Origin: Lewinellaceae bacterium | Lineage (GTDB): Bacteria; Bacteroidota; Bacteroidia; Chitinophagales; Saprospiraceae | DNA length: 64,000 nt | Reading direction: 5' to 3' | Assembly (NCBI GenBank): GCA_020636045.1 | Contig: JACJYP010000004.1 | Coordinates: 372,001-436,000 of the forward strand | Shown here: in pieces, positions 33,101-42,197 of the stretch | How the letters are laid out: the number at the start of each line of letters is the position of its first letter | Numbering within the stretch: position 1 is the stretch's first letter | Made by a program: the position numbers and the translations under genes | The notes under the pieces: model-generated | Seen by the model: the letters and a program-made list of their open reading frames with translations, nothing else | What the model was told of the DNA's origin: nothing | The model's database searches: none

Positions 33101-35812
33101 GTCACAATTACCGATGCCAAAGGCTGTACGGCCGTCACGCAGGCTACGATCGGCGAACCCGCGCCTGTAACCGCCGCCACCAGTGTGGTACAGACAAAAT
33201 GCTTTAACAGCGCCGATGGCAGCGCTACGGTGACGCCGGGCGGCGGTACCGGTCCATACACCTTCCTCTGGAGCGATGCCCAGGGGCAAACCACCGCGAC
33301 CGCTACAGGTCTGTCTGCCCAATCCTACACCGTAACGGTCACCGATGCCAAGGGCTGCTCCACGACACAAACGGCACAAGTCACTTCGCCTCCTCAACTG
33401 ACGGCCGCCCTTTCTGCTACCAATGTCTCCTGCGGGGGAGGCTCGGATGGTACCGCCACTGTCGTTCCGGGCAATGGCACGGCTCCATATACTTTTAAAT
33501 GGAGCGATGCGCAGGGCCAGACGACCGCTACGGCAGTCAACCTCATGGCCGGCAATTACACCGCAACCGTCACGGACCAGAATGGCTGCACCGCGACCGG
33601 CAATATCATCATTAACCAGCCGGAAGCGATCAACCTGAATACCACAGCAACGCCGGTGTCCTGTTTCGGCGGCACCGACGGTGAAATCACCACTTCGATA
33701 TTCGGGGGCACATCGCCTTATTCATATTTGTGGAGTTCGGGGGATGGCACACCCGACATTACGGCACAGCCTGCAGGCGATTACAGCGTCACAGTAACAG
33801 ATGCGCAAGGCTGCACATTTGTCACGCAAAGCACCATCACCGAGCCCGAAGCGATCGTACTGAGCAGTGCCATGGAGCCGAACAAATGCTTCGGCAATTT
33901 TGAAGGCAGTATCCAACTGACCGTGAGCGGCGGCACTCCGGGATATACATATTCCTGGACAGGACCAAACGGTTACACCAGCATGCAAGCCAATCCTTCG
34001 GGTCTTGCGGCCGGTAATTACCTGGCCACCGTCACGGATGCTGCAGGATGTACCATGACCCTCGGCACGCAGGTGGATCAACCCGCTTCGGCCTTGTCGC
34101 TGAATTTGCCGCAAGTAGCCGATACGGTATGTTTTCAGGCTACTGACGGCACGGCAACGGTGGTGCCTTCCGGCGGCACGGCGCCCTACGCGTATCTGTG
34201 GGACCCGACGAGTCAAACGACCGCCACTGCCGTCGGACTTGGCGCTGCGGCATACAGCGTTGTCGTAACCGATGCCAACGGCTGCTCCGAAGTAGCCACC
34301 ACTTTTGTTTCGCAAAAAGAAGAGTTGTTCGGCCTCGTTGAAGCGGCAGCACCGGCCTGCAGCGGCGCGGCGAACGGCGCAGCAAGCGTAACCGCGGTCT
34401 TTTACGGCGCCAATTCTGCCAACCTGAACGCTTTTTCATACCAGTGGAACACCACGCCGCCGCAAACCGGCCCGCAGGCTACGGGTCTCACGGCATCGCA
34501 AACGTATTCTGTGACGATCACCGATGCGCTGGGGTGTTCCGATGTGCAGTCCGTAACGATCGCCAACCAGCCCCCTGTGATCGCACTGATCAGCAGTTCT
34601 ACCAATGTATTGTGTTTCGGCGACGCCACTGGCAGCGCAATAGCGACCGGCGCCGGCGGTACGCAGCCGTACAGTTATTCCTGGAATGGCGGCACACCAA
34701 CCGACTCGCTTGTTCAGAACCTGCCGGCAGGCACCTATACCGTGACGATCACGGATGCGAACGGATGCCCGGCCACTACGACCGTCAGCATCAAACAGCC
34801 TTCGGCGTTGGCCATCGATCTGATCCCGACAGATGTAAAATGCTTCGGTGAAAGCAACGGCACTGCAAAAGCCACCGCTTCCGGTGGCACGCCCCCCTAC
34901 CAGTATGTGTGGTGGAACGGCAATACGGGCCCGTCGCTGCAGGACCTGCCCGCTGGCACGATCGGCCTGACCCTTTCCGATGCGAACGGCTGTCAGACCA
35001 CAGATTCCGTAAATATCAGGCAACCGGACACTCCGATAGCCGCCACCGCCGTGAAAAACGATGTGAAATGTTTTGGAGGCAGGGAAGGCGATATCACCAT
35101 TACTGCCAGCGGCGGCACGCCGCCGTACCGCTATGCCCTGGATGACAAGCCCTGGAATGGCTCTCCCAAGCAGATCGGCCTTTCCGCTGGCATCTACGTG
35201 CCGAAAGTGATCGACAAAAGCGGGTGCGAATTCGAGTTGCCGCCGGTAGAGATCGAACAACGCGAGCCGGTGCTGCTGGACCTCGGACCCGACATCACGA
35301 TCACCCTCGGCGAAAGCACCCAGTTGTTCGCCAACGTAAGCAATGCCGCAGGGATGGTGACGTATTCATGGAGCCCGGAAGACAGTCTCTGGCTGAGTTG
35401 CCTCGACTGCCCCGATCCGTTTGTGGATTCCCTGTTTTACGAAAACTATTTTGAACTGATGGTGACGGATTCTTTGGGATGCCGCGCCAGCGATCTGATC
35501 CGGGTGATCGTTGAAAAGCCGCGCCGGGTATATGTACCCACGGCTTTTTCCCCGAACGGCGACTTCAACAACGACCGCCTGCTCGTGCACGGCCAGGAAA
35601 GCGCTTTTATTCTGAATTTCAGGGTGTTCGACCGCTGGGGAGAAATGGTGTTCGAGGATCAGCAATTCAACCTGAACGATCCGGACACGGGCTGGGACGG
35701 CGATTTCCGCGGCAAACCGATGGACCCGGGCGTGTACGTCTGGATACTTGAGGTGCAATATATCGACGGGTACACGGAAATACTGAAAGGGAATACGACG
35801 CTGATCAGGTAA
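30110..35812 (+). CDS. Giant SprB-repeat adhesin with T9SS type B C-terminal domain
   Basis: 1900 residues. After a signal peptide (LLFQVLLFTACLPQAGAQ) come a choice-of-anchor L domain (about 35-300, with FRYCFGSEEYPEFGCS), a Calx-beta-like segment (300-390), a proprotein convertase P-like domain (about 420-580), a fibronectin III-like stretch (about 630-705), then 13 SprB-type repeats of about 75 residues (each with VxCfGxxDGs and GGTxPYtYxW) to about 1720. The end (VYVPTAFSPNGDFNNDRLLV, FDRWGEMVF, GVYVWILEV) is the gliding motility-associated type B sorting domain. Exported through T9SS, it is likely a surface adhesin used in gliding or substrate attachment. It is convergent with the sugar transferase, 8 bases apart. 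Confidence 0.93.
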   Translation: MISNQRPFQTLLFQVLLFTACLPQAGAQLLQATSAGTPPFTPQNLISNIFLGDGVEVTNITFNGNSDAVGYFTGGMPTVGIDRGIVLTSGQVETTGPLANGCTETGSVFASNDNNIFTNDPDLAMLTTPGLALRDLAVYTISFIPTDSMLSFRYCFGSEEYPEFGCSTFNDVFGFFIQGPGYPVPTNIAIIPGTGLPVTINNLHPTNPNNPACTPLNAQYYNDNNNSALQPTYDGFTDVFTAAATVIPCEEYTIKLAIADVSDGIYDSGVFLEAKSFGTGALRVEVATLSLDGAVVEGCAQGTLKFFLPNSLQQDFNIDYNVWGTATNGVDYETIPTDLMIPTGQTEISIPIVGLEDGIAEAQEYIAIDVQRDPCNRDTFYIYIKDNALVNPTLSPDTSVCLGAAPLVLDGTLAIPLPDPPTFTNTQDFAIAPTNATISSPINVAGVQPVKLDAGVIRSVCMNIDHTWDDDLDIFLISPGGQFLELSTDNGANGDNYTNTCFTPTSTVNIVPPGLPFAPASSAPFTGDFLPEGPWDDLWDGDYPTNGTWNLQLRDDANGFNGTLRDWTITFEPTYKVNYTWTPATGLSCPVCPVTDAAPPQPTTYTLVATDSYGCTVSDSVFVDVKNALAAPTVACAGSTSNSISFNWPTVTGATGYLVNVDGNGWIPVGMVNDYLVDNLQPGATVTIEVQAVGTADYCDGLVGASTCANCVAPTAVANVTNVSCFGQNDGTFLVVPDNLNPPYTFAITGQSNSSGSFQNLAANTYNVTITDGSGCSSTMNVTVDNAAALMITTSVVQEVTCFDGNDGSVNAMASGGTAPYAYKWSDPLGQMTATAVNLLPGTYTVTVTDAGGCTGTASITLTAPPAFQIQTSQTPVSCNGGSDGTATIMVTGASPPYTYLWASSGAMTPTATGLPADFHFVSVTDSKGCGAATFVQVTEPPVLVSTITSTTDASCAGASDGTASVMATGGNPPYTYLWADMQNTQQAQNLAAGTYDVTITDAKGCTAVTQATIGEPAPVTAATSVVQTKCFNSADGSATVTPGGGTGPYTFLWSDAQGQTTATATGLSAQSYTVTVTDAKGCSTTQTAQVTSPPQLTAALSATNVSCGGGSDGTATVVPGNGTAPYTFKWSDAQGQTTATAVNLMAGNYTATVTDQNGCTATGNIIINQPEAINLNTTATPVSCFGGTDGEITTSIFGGTSPYSYLWSSGDGTPDITAQPAGDYSVTVTDAQGCTFVTQSTITEPEAIVLSSAMEPNKCFGNFEGSIQLTVSGGTPGYTYSWTGPNGYTSMQANPSGLAAGNYLATVTDAAGCTMTLGTQVDQPASALSLNLPQVADTVCFQATDGTATVVPSGGTAPYAYLWDPTSQTTATAVGLGAAAYSVVVTDANGCSEVATTFVSQKEELFGLVEAAAPACSGAANGAASVTAVFYGANSANLNAFSYQWNTTPPQTGPQATGLTASQTYSVTITDALGCSDVQSVTIANQPPVIALISSSTNVLCFGDATGSAIATGAGGTQPYSYSWNGGTPTDSLVQNLPAGTYTVTITDANGCPATTTVSIKQPSALAIDLIPTDVKCFGESNGTAKATASGGTPPYQYVWWNGNTGPSLQDLPAGTIGLTLSDANGCQTTDSVNIRQPDTPIAATAVKNDVKCFGGREGDITITASGGTPPYRYALDDKPWNGSPKQIGLSAGIYVPKVIDKSGCEFELPPVEIEQREPVLLDLGPDITITLGESTQLFANVSNAAGMVTYSWSPEDSLWLSCLDCPDPFVDSLFYENYFELMVTDSLGCRASDLIRVIVEKPRRVYVPTAFSPNGDFNNDRLLVHGQESAFILNFRVFDRWGEMVFEDQQFNLNDPDTGWDGDFRGKPMDPGVYVWILEVQYIDGYTEILKGNTTLIR

Positions 35813-35820
35813 ATGGAGGG

Positions 35821-37245
35821 TTATTTCCCACGTCCCTGCATGAGCACCAGCACCGTGTAAAACATGATCTTGAAATCCAGCGCCAGCGACATGTTCTCGA
35901 TATACAGGAGATCAAATCGCAGGCGCTGGAGCATTTGCTGCACGTTGGAAGCATACCCGTACTTTACCTGTCCCCAGGAAGTGATGCCGGGCCGAACTTT
36001 CAGCAGGTGTTTGTAGTGGGGGTTGTGCTCGAGGATCAGATCGATAAAATGTTTGCGTTCCGGCCGCGGCCCTACCAGCGACATATCGCCGCGCAGCACG
36101 TTCCAGAAATTGGGAATTTCGTCGAGCCGCCATTTGCGCATCACCGCTCCGAACGGCGTGCAACGCGGGTCGTTTTCGTGCGATAGTTGCGGCCCGTTCT
36201 TTTCAGCATCTACATACATCGAGCGGAACTTGATGATGGTGAACGGCTTCCCGTTCAGCCCCATCCGTTCCTGCGGAAAAAAGATCGGACCGGTCGAAGA
36301 CAGTCTTACCCGTATGGCGATGTAGAGGATCAGGGGGGACAACAACAACAGGACAAAAACGCTGACGACAACGTCGATCAGGCGTTTGATCACGCGCTGC
36401 CAGCGGGGCATGAGTTCCTGCCTGATCTCGATCAGCACGGCGCCGTACACGTGATTCATTTTCACAGTGCCCAGCAGTATATCGTACATATCAGGGATGA
36501 TCTTGACCAGCACCTGCTCGCCGCCAAAATCAAACAACACATTGAGGATATCGCGCAGCCGGTTGTGCTCCGAGGTTTCGATGGCGATAATCACCTCTTC
36601 GATCTCCTGATCGCGTATAACCGCTTCCAGGTCCTCAATACCGCCCAGTTTGGGCAAGTGCTCGCTCAGTGTCTGCCCGTCGCTTCCGTTGGTATCGATA
36701 TAGCCGATAAATTTGTTACCCAACCCCTTTTCCCGGCCATGGATGTCGAGAAAGAGGTCAAGGGCGTTCTGGTTGCCGCCGACCAGCAGGGTATTGAACG
36801 TAACGAGCCCCGCCTTGAGTCGCCGGCTCGCCCGCGTGAGCAATACCATCCGGACAGTAGCCGTGATCATAAAATGCAGGCCGAACAGCGCAAGAAATGA
36901 GCGGTAATAGGTCTGGTAATCCCGCACTACATCGTCGAGGATCAGGGTAAAGAACAAAAAGATGACCCCGAAAAAGGTGAGAAAAAACGTGCGGGTGAGC
37001 GTGGTCAGGCGCGACAGCCTGTAAATGTCGACATAGTGATCGAAAATGCTGTACAGCAGCACCCATCCGGTCGGAATGATCAGAATACCCAGCGAAAAGT
37101 TGGGATCGCGGAGCATTTCCATGTCCGGCACACCTCCTTCCAGTGATTTCCGGTAGGCAAAGAACAAGGCCCATGCCAGCATCGCCGAAAAGAAATCGGC
37201 GATGCCGTAGAAAAATGTATCGCGTTGGCGTTGGCGGCGGAACAA
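35821..37245 (-). CDS. Polyprenyl-phosphate sugar-1-phosphate transferase (WcaJ-like)
   Basis: 474 residues. Four or five N-terminal membrane helices, a Rossmann-like central domain (about 125-250) and a C-terminal bacterial sugar transferase domain from about 275: IDVVVSVFVLLLLSPLILY, FFPQERMGLNGKPFTIIKFRSM, then RRWRLDEIP-type LDEIPNFWNVLRGDMSLVG and GPRPER. This class moves a sugar-1-phosphate onto undecaprenyl phosphate to start exopolysaccharide or O-unit synthesis. No glycosyltransferase cluster is alongside, so it may be a stand-alone initiator. It follows the lipoprotein gene by 40 bases. Confidence 0.9.
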   Translation of the reverse strand: MFRRQRQRDTFFYGIADFFSAMLAWALFFAYRKSLEGGVPDMEMLRDPNFSLGILIIPTGWVLLYSIFDHYVDIYRLSRLTTLTRTFFLTFFGVIFLFFTLILDDVVRDYQTYYRSFLALFGLHFMITATVRMVLLTRASRRLKAGLVTFNTLLVGGNQNALDLFLDIHGREKGLGNKFIGYIDTNGSDGQTLSEHLPKLGGIEDLEAVIRDQEIEEVIIAIETSEHNRLRDILNVLFDFGGEQVLVKIIPDMYDILLGTVKMNHVYGAVLIEIRQELMPRWQRVIKRLIDVVVSVFVLLLLSPLILYIAIRVRLSSTGPIFFPQERMGLNGKPFTIIKFRSMYVDAEKNGPQLSHENDPRCTPFGAVMRKWRLDEIPNFWNVLRGDMSLVGPRPERKHFIDLILEHNPHYKHLLKVRPGITSWGQVKYGYASNVQQMLQRLRFDLLYIENMSLALDFKIMFYTVLVLMQGRGK

Positions 37246-37285
37246 TGACGTGGAATTAAATTGGTTGTTTCAACTTTCGGTGCTT

Positions 37286-38152
37286 TCAGAAGTGCACCAG
37301 GCGAATATTGTCCAGCAATACGGTACCCTTGTCCTGTGTAAAGTTGTTGGAAGCATCGCGCGGAAGACCCGCCTGAAAGAACAGGCGATAATCATCCTGC
37401 AAAGATGCAATGAGAAATTCGGTCAGGTTAATATAAATTTTGTTCCACGAGTCGGAATCATTGAACAGATACACGGCCTGCGCCTGTTCGCCCGAACTGC
37501 CGATGCTGCCCAGCAAATAAAGCGAGAAAGGCACATCATTCTTGTAGTGCAATTCAAGCCACACCTGCCGCTCCCCGCTGGTGGGCAGCGCCGTTTTTTC
37601 GGAAGCGATTTCCATGAGCCAGTGCGCAGTGTCTACCTCCATCCGTAGACATTCACCGGCAAAAGCATCGTCGCTGGAAAGAAAGTAACCGGTGCCGGCA
37701 TCGCCGTCGCGGTTTTCGAACTGCAACGTGGAACTCCCGTCGAAATCACCCCTGCCGTTGAAAGGGAACATGGCGCCGGAGTCGTATTCCGTTACCGGAT
37801 TAACGGTGGTGTTTTCGCCCGGTGTCAGCGTCTGTATCGCTTCATAGCGGGTCATGAACGGATAAATATTGGGCGTGGCAATAATGCCGTTTTCCTTGAC
37901 TCCGGGAAACAAAATGATCTCGCTCTCCCCTTCCGCCAGAATGGGAATAGTAGTGGGAAGGGTGTATGCGCCCAGAAACTCACCGTTGACATACAGCCAG
38001 CCGTCGGTGATCTTTTGCCAGGAAGCGCCGCCAAGCGCTTCGACCGTGAAAGGTTGCAGGTCAAGGTAAGCAGGGACCGGTTCGGGATCGTCCTTGCAAC
38101 CATTGAATAAAATGGCCGCCGGGACCATCAGGTAAAAAATGTGCTTTTTCAT
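37286..38152 (-). CDS. Lipoprotein of unknown function
   Basis: 288 residues with a lipobox (ILFNGC, Cys at about residue 19), then KDDPEPVPAY typical of Bacteroidota surface-exported lipoproteins (acidic after Cys). The first ~100 residues look like a PEGA-like beta domain (GWLYVNGEFLGAYTLPTTIP); the rest is beta-sandwich-like and ends with TVLLDNIRLVHF, the pattern of jelly-roll domains. No catalytic motif seen. It lies between der and the sugar transferase gene, same strand. Confidence 0.75.
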   Translation of the reverse strand: MKKHIFYLMVPAAILFNGCKDDPEPVPAYLDLQPFTVEALGGASWQKITDGWLYVNGEFLGAYTLPTTIPILAEGESEIILFPGVKENGIIATPNIYPFMTRYEAIQTLTPGENTTVNPVTEYDSGAMFPFNGRGDFDGSSTLQFENRDGDAGTGYFLSSDDAFAGECLRMEVDTAHWLMEIASEKTALPTSGERQVWLELHYKNDVPFSLYLLGSIGSSGEQAQAVYLFNDSDSWNKIYINLTEFLIASLQDDYRLFFQAGLPRDASNNFTQDKGTVLLDNIRLVHF

Positions 38153-38267
38153 GTGTTTATGTTGTTTGAGCAGGAGCAGAAGCGCCCGGACATTAAAACG
38201 AATCCGGCATGCAGAGCGTTGTTTGGGAAAACTCCGTTTTGCCGAAACCCGTCAGCAGGGCAAGCGA

Positions 38268-39569
38268 TCATTTTGACCGCATATACACTTCCATGGGCAC
38301 ACCTTTGAAGTTAAAATGCTTGCGCAACTGGTTTTCCAGGAACTGCTTGTACGAGTCACGCACATAGTTCGGGTTGTTTACAAAAAAGGCGAAAGAAGGG
38401 AACGGTGTCGGCAGTTGCGTGACGTATTTGAATTTCGGGTGGCGACTGTGTACAGAGGGCGGTGGCGTTGCTTCGATGACGGCCATCATCAGTTCGTTCA
38501 ATTCGGAGGTTTTTACCCGCCGCGAGCGGTTATCATACACCTCCATCGCCGCTTCGATGGCCTGAAAAATCCGCTTTTTGTCGAGCGCGGAGATGAACAG
38601 CACCGGCACGTCGCTAAACGGGGCGATGCGTTTTTTGATCGCGGCCTCGTAGTCGCGTGCCGTATTGGTTTCCTTTTCGATCAGATCCCACTTGTTCACC
38701 AGTATCACCACGCCTTTGTGTCTTTTTTGCGCAAGCCGGAGGATATTGAGGTCCTGCGACTCCAGCCCCAGCGTGGCGTCGAGCACCAGCAGGCACACAT
38801 CGGCATCTTCCACGGCGCGGATCGCCCGCATCACGGAATAGAACTCCAGGTCTTCCTCCACCTTCGTTTTTTTCCGGATGCCGGCCGTATCGATCAGCAC
38901 GAATTCTTTCCCGAATTTGTTGTACACGGAGTGAATGGGATCGCGCGTGGTGCCCGCTACCGGGGTGACAATGTTGCGCTCCTCACCCAGCAGGGCGTTG
39001 GTGAGCGATGATTTGCCCACGTTGGGCCGGCCGACGATGGCAAATTTGGGCAGTTCCGTTTCGAGGGGTTCTTCGTTTTCAATGAGTTCCACCACCGCAT
39101 CGAGCAGGTCGCCCGTTCCGCTGCCGCTGATGGACGCAATAAAAAACGTATTTTCGATGCCGAGCCCCCAGAACTCGTTGGCCTCCATCAGGTTGTTGTG
39201 ATTATCCACTTTATTGACCACCAGAAAAACCGGCTTGTCGCCGCGGCGCAGCACTTTGGCGATCTCTTCATCCAGGTCGGTGATCCCCGTCTGGGCATCC
39301 ACCATGAACAATATCGCGGCCGCTTCTTCTATGGCGATCTTGACCTGCCCCCGGATGGCCGTTTCGAACACATCGTCGGACGCATGTACGAAACCGCCGG
39401 TATCGACGACCGTAAAGCGCTTGCCGTTCCATTCGCAGAACCCGTACTTCCGGTCGCGCGTCACGCCTGAAAAGTCATCCGTGATCGCGTCGCGCATGCC
39501 GACGAGGCGGTTGTAGAGGGTAGATTTACCGACATTGGGACGGCCGACAATGGCAACAATATTTCCCAT
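38268..39569 (-). CDS. der: Ribosome-assembly GTPase Der (EngA)
   Basis: 433 residues with two tandem GTPase domains and a C-terminal KH-like domain. Both G1 motifs are intact (GRPNVGKST near residue 8 and GRPNVGKSS near 182), with G3 DTGG and DTAG and G4 NKVD and NKWD. The C-terminal domain ends FNFKGVPMEVYMRSK, as usual. Der is needed for 50S subunit assembly. Confidence 0.97.
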   Translation of the reverse strand: MGNIVAIVGRPNVGKSTLYNRLVGMRDAITDDFSGVTRDRKYGFCEWNGKRFTVVDTGGFVHASDDVFETAIRGQVKIAIEEAAAILFMVDAQTGITDLDEEIAKVLRRGDKPVFLVVNKVDNHNNLMEANEFWGLGIENTFFIASISGSGTGDLLDAVVELIENEEPLETELPKFAIVGRPNVGKSSLTNALLGEERNIVTPVAGTTRDPIHSVYNKFGKEFVLIDTAGIRKKTKVEEDLEFYSVMRAIRAVEDADVCLLVLDATLGLESQDLNILRLAQKRHKGVVILVNKWDLIEKETNTARDYEAAIKKRIAPFSDVPVLFISALDKKRIFQAIEAAMEVYDNRSRRVKTSELNELMMAVIEATPPPSVHSRHPKFKYVTQLPTPFPSFAFFVNNPNYVRDSYKQFLENQLRKHFNFKGVPMEVYMRSK

Positions 39570-39636
39570 TTAGAGTAGACAGATTTTATGTGGCGGATTC
39601 AGGGTTTGTGTATTTTTGCCTGAGTCAAAAGTGCGG

Positions 39637-39644
39637 CAAAAGTA
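39637..39644 (-). promoter_or_regulatory. Candidate -7 box for der
   Basis: On the minus strand the bases read TACTTTTG, an exact TAnnTTTG box, 68 bases upstream of the der start. No clear TTG at the -33 position was found. Confidence 0.4.
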
Positions 39645-39817
39645 GGCATTTTGCAGACATTCCTTTTCCCCGGCTTTTCGTTAACTTGCCCCGCATTCGT
39701 ATGTTAATGTGATTTTCCGCACTTTCAGCATATGAAAGAAGCCCCTTCTTTCCTGCTCTTTATCCCATCAGGCCTTCCTTACACCATTATTCCAAACCAA
39801 CCCGTAACAAACCTGCT

Positions 39818-40744
39818 ATGAGCAAGATCATTTATCGTGATCCGAATATTACGATCTTTCAAAGCGCACTGTTCCAGACAAACTCTACCGTGGTCAAAAC
39901 GGATGACGCGGTGTTGGTGGTGGACCCTGCATGGCTGCCCGACGAAGTACTGGAGATCAGACGATACGTCGAAAGTATTCGCGAAGGCCGCACCGTATGC
40001 CTGATCTTCACCCATTCCGACTACGACCACATCATCGGTTACCGGGCTTTCGAGGCGGACAAGGTTTTCATTTCCAAGGCAATGGCCGACAATCCGCGCC
40101 GCGAGCAGATCATCGAGCAGGCCCTGGAGTTCGACGAACAGTACTACATCGACCGTCCCTACCCCATCGAGTATCCGAATGGCGATTTCGAGGTGTATCG
40201 CGACGGTGTGCAGTACCGGCAGGGGCAAACCAAAATGACGTTTTACCTGACGCCCGGGCATACGGAAGACAGCATGATGGTGATCATCTGGCAACTCGGC
40301 CTCTGCATCGCGGGCGACTATTTGTGCAACATCGAATTTCCCTTCATTTACCACAGCAGCGTTGAATATGAGCAGACGCTGGAAAAACTCCCGCGCATAC
40401 ACGACCGCAACTGGTTCACCCGGCTGATTCCCGGGCACGGCGACCCGGCCCTGAGCATCAACGACTGGCTGTTGCGGCGGACGGAAAGCCTGGCATATAT
40501 CTATGCGCTGCGCGAAAGCATCGCTACGGGTATTCCTTTTGATGAAAGTTCCTTGTGGAGTCGCTACCGCTACCCGCGTTTGCAACAGAAATACCACGCC
40601 GAAAACGTCGCGCTCATGATCCGCGAATACAAAGAGGGCTTATGGGTCTGGGATCCCGATATTCTGCAGGTAACGCAAGTGCCGCCGCCGGCCCGGGAAG
40701 AAAATGCCGGCGAAGACGATGAAGATGAAGACGACAAGGAATGA
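39818..40744 (+). CDS. MBL-fold metallo-hydrolase
   Basis: 308 residues. The metal-binding motif HSDYDH (HxDxDH-type with Ser for His-x) lies near residue 66; later PGHTEDS, AGDYL and IPGHGDP complete the usual set of His/Asp ligands. A long acidic tail (EENAGEDDEDEDDKE) follows. Substrate is unknown; the family ranges from glyoxalase II to nucleases. The HEAT-like gene begins 22 bases after its stop. Confidence 0.87.
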   Translation: MSKIIYRDPNITIFQSALFQTNSTVVKTDDAVLVVDPAWLPDEVLEIRRYVESIREGRTVCLIFTHSDYDHIIGYRAFEADKVFISKAMADNPRREQIIEQALEFDEQYYIDRPYPIEYPNGDFEVYRDGVQYRQGQTKMTFYLTPGHTEDSMMVIIWQLGLCIAGDYLCNIEFPFIYHSSVEYEQTLEKLPRIHDRNWFTRLIPGHGDPALSINDWLLRRTESLAYIYALRESIATGIPFDESSLWSRYRYPRLQQKYHAENVALMIREYKEGLWVWDPDILQVTQVPPPAREENAGEDDEDEDDKE

Positions 40745-40766
40745 ACAGAGCAACCATGATCCCGTC

Positions 40767-41300
40767 ATGAACACGTATAAAACCTTCCTCACCGACTTGT
40801 TGGAGGCCGAACACAGCAAGGCGCAGACCCTGCGCATCGTCGAATGGATCGGCGGCGATGCGGAGCGCCTGGCAGCGCTGATGGAAATATTTATGGGTGA
40901 CGAGTACCGGCTCACGCAGCGCAGTGCCTGGGCAGTGCAGTACGTTTGTAAAAAATATCCATACCTGCTGGCGCCCTGGCAGCAGGAAATGATCGTTTAC
41001 CTGCGCAAACCCGGCATCCACGACGCCGTAAAGCGCAACATTCTCAGCGTTTTCGAAAAAACGAGTGTGCCGGCGGAATGGCACGGCGAACTCGCTGACA
41101 TCTGTTTCGGATTCCTCGCTTCACCGAATGAAGCCGTGGCCATACGCTGCCTTTCCATGAGCGTATTGGCTGATATCTGTGAAGAAATACCGGAATTGAC
41201 ACCGGAATTGCGCCTGCTGCTCGAAACCCACTACGAGCACGGCACCGCCGCATTGAAAAGCCGCACCCGGAGCGTGCTGACGCGGCTGGCAAAGCGATAA
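40767..41300 (+). CDS. HEAT-like helical repeat protein
   Basis: 177 residues from ATG 40767; an earlier in-frame ATG (40704) lies inside the MBL gene. The protein is wholly helical with repeated pairs (LRIVEWIGGDAERLAALMEI, AWAVQYVCKKYPYLLAP, VAIRCLSMSVLADICEEIPE), typical of HEAT/ARM-like solenoids that bind other proteins. It probably is co-transcribed with the MBL gene. Function not known. It is convergent with yebC, 5 bases apart. Confidence 0.75.
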   Translation: MNTYKTFLTDLLEAEHSKAQTLRIVEWIGGDAERLAALMEIFMGDEYRLTQRSAWAVQYVCKKYPYLLAPWQQEMIVYLRKPGIHDAVKRNILSVFEKTSVPAEWHGELADICFGFLASPNEAVAIRCLSMSVLADICEEIPELTPELRLLLETHYEHGTAALKSRTRSVLTRLAKR

Positions 41301-41305
41301 ACGCC

Positions 41306-42022
41306 TTACTCGGCCATATCCATCGTGTGGAAAACGTTCAGCACATCGTCGTCTTCCTCCAGTTTGTCGATGAGTTTGATCACCTGCTCGGCTTCCGCGT
41401 CGCCCAGTTCCTTCGTGGTATTGGGGATCCACTCCAGGGCTGCACTGCTGACTTCGATATTGCGGTCTTCCAGGGCTTTTTGCATCGTCCCGAAATCCGT
41501 AAAACCGGTGTACAAAACCACTTCATCGTCCTCTTTTTTGAGTTCTTCCAGTCCTGCGTCGATCAGTTCCAGTTCGAGTTCTTCCCAGTCGTGGCCCTCG
41601 GCATTTACCTTGAAAACCCCTTTCCGGTCGAACAGGAAACCCACGCTACCGGAATTGCCCAGCGCGCCCCCGCAGCGGTCGAAGTACATGCGCACATTTG
41701 CGACGGTACGCGTAGGATTATCGGTAGCGGTTTCCACCAGTACGGCAACACCGTGCGGGCCTTTACCTTCATATAGTACTTCCTGGAAGTTTTCTGCTTC
41801 CTTACCCGAGGCCTTTTTGATGGCATTCTCCACGTTTGCCTTGGGCATGTTGGCGGCTTTGGCATTCTGGATCGCCATGCGCAGGCGGGGATTGTATTCC
41901 GGGTTCGGGCCGCTGGCTTTCACAGCGATGGCGATCTCACGCCCGATACGGGTGAATGTTTTGGCCATGCCGGCCCAACGCTTGAATTTTCTCTCTTTGC
42001 GGAATTCGAACGCGCGTCCCAT
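41306..42022 (-). CDS. yebC: YebC/PmpR family translation/transcription factor
   Basis: 238 residues from ATG 42022 (MGRAFEFRKERKFKRWAGMAK); the longer frame to 42178 lies upstream of the promoter-like box. The family's core is complete: GREIAIAVKASGPNPEYNPR, KANMPKANVENAIKKASG, and GPHGVAVLVETATDNPTRTV. YebC-family proteins act on ribosomes stalled at proline stretches or as transcription regulators. The Bacteroidota form differs slightly from E. coli YebC at the N-terminus. Confidence 0.93.
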   Translation of the reverse strand: MGRAFEFRKERKFKRWAGMAKTFTRIGREIAIAVKASGPNPEYNPRLRMAIQNAKAANMPKANVENAIKKASGKEAENFQEVLYEGKGPHGVAVLVETATDNPTRTVANVRMYFDRCGGALGNSGSVGFLFDRKGVFKVNAEGHDWEELELELIDAGLEELKKEDDEVVLYTGFTDFGTMQKALEDRNIEVSSAALEWIPNTTKELGDAEAEQVIKLIDKLEEDDDVLNVFHTMDMAE

Positions 42023-42081
42023 AATGTGATTGAGCGATATTGAATGAGTGGTGAAATGGTCTGTCAGTGCCAATGGCGGCG

Positions 42082-42089
42082 CAAAAGTA
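42082..42089 (-). promoter_or_regulatory. Candidate -7 box for yebC
   Basis: On the minus strand TACTTTTG is an exact TAnnTTTG box, 60 bases upstream of the yebC start; a TTG lies 13 bases further, shorter than the usual spacer. The same sequence and similar distance occur upstream of der. Confidence 0.35.
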
Positions 42090-42197
42090 GATATTTTGCC
42101 GTCAAGAAAAAAAGGGGTGGCAATAGCGAAAGCGGGGAATTTCTGCCGTGAAATGCACAACTTTGCGTCCGGTTTCACCTACGATAATACATTTCCC

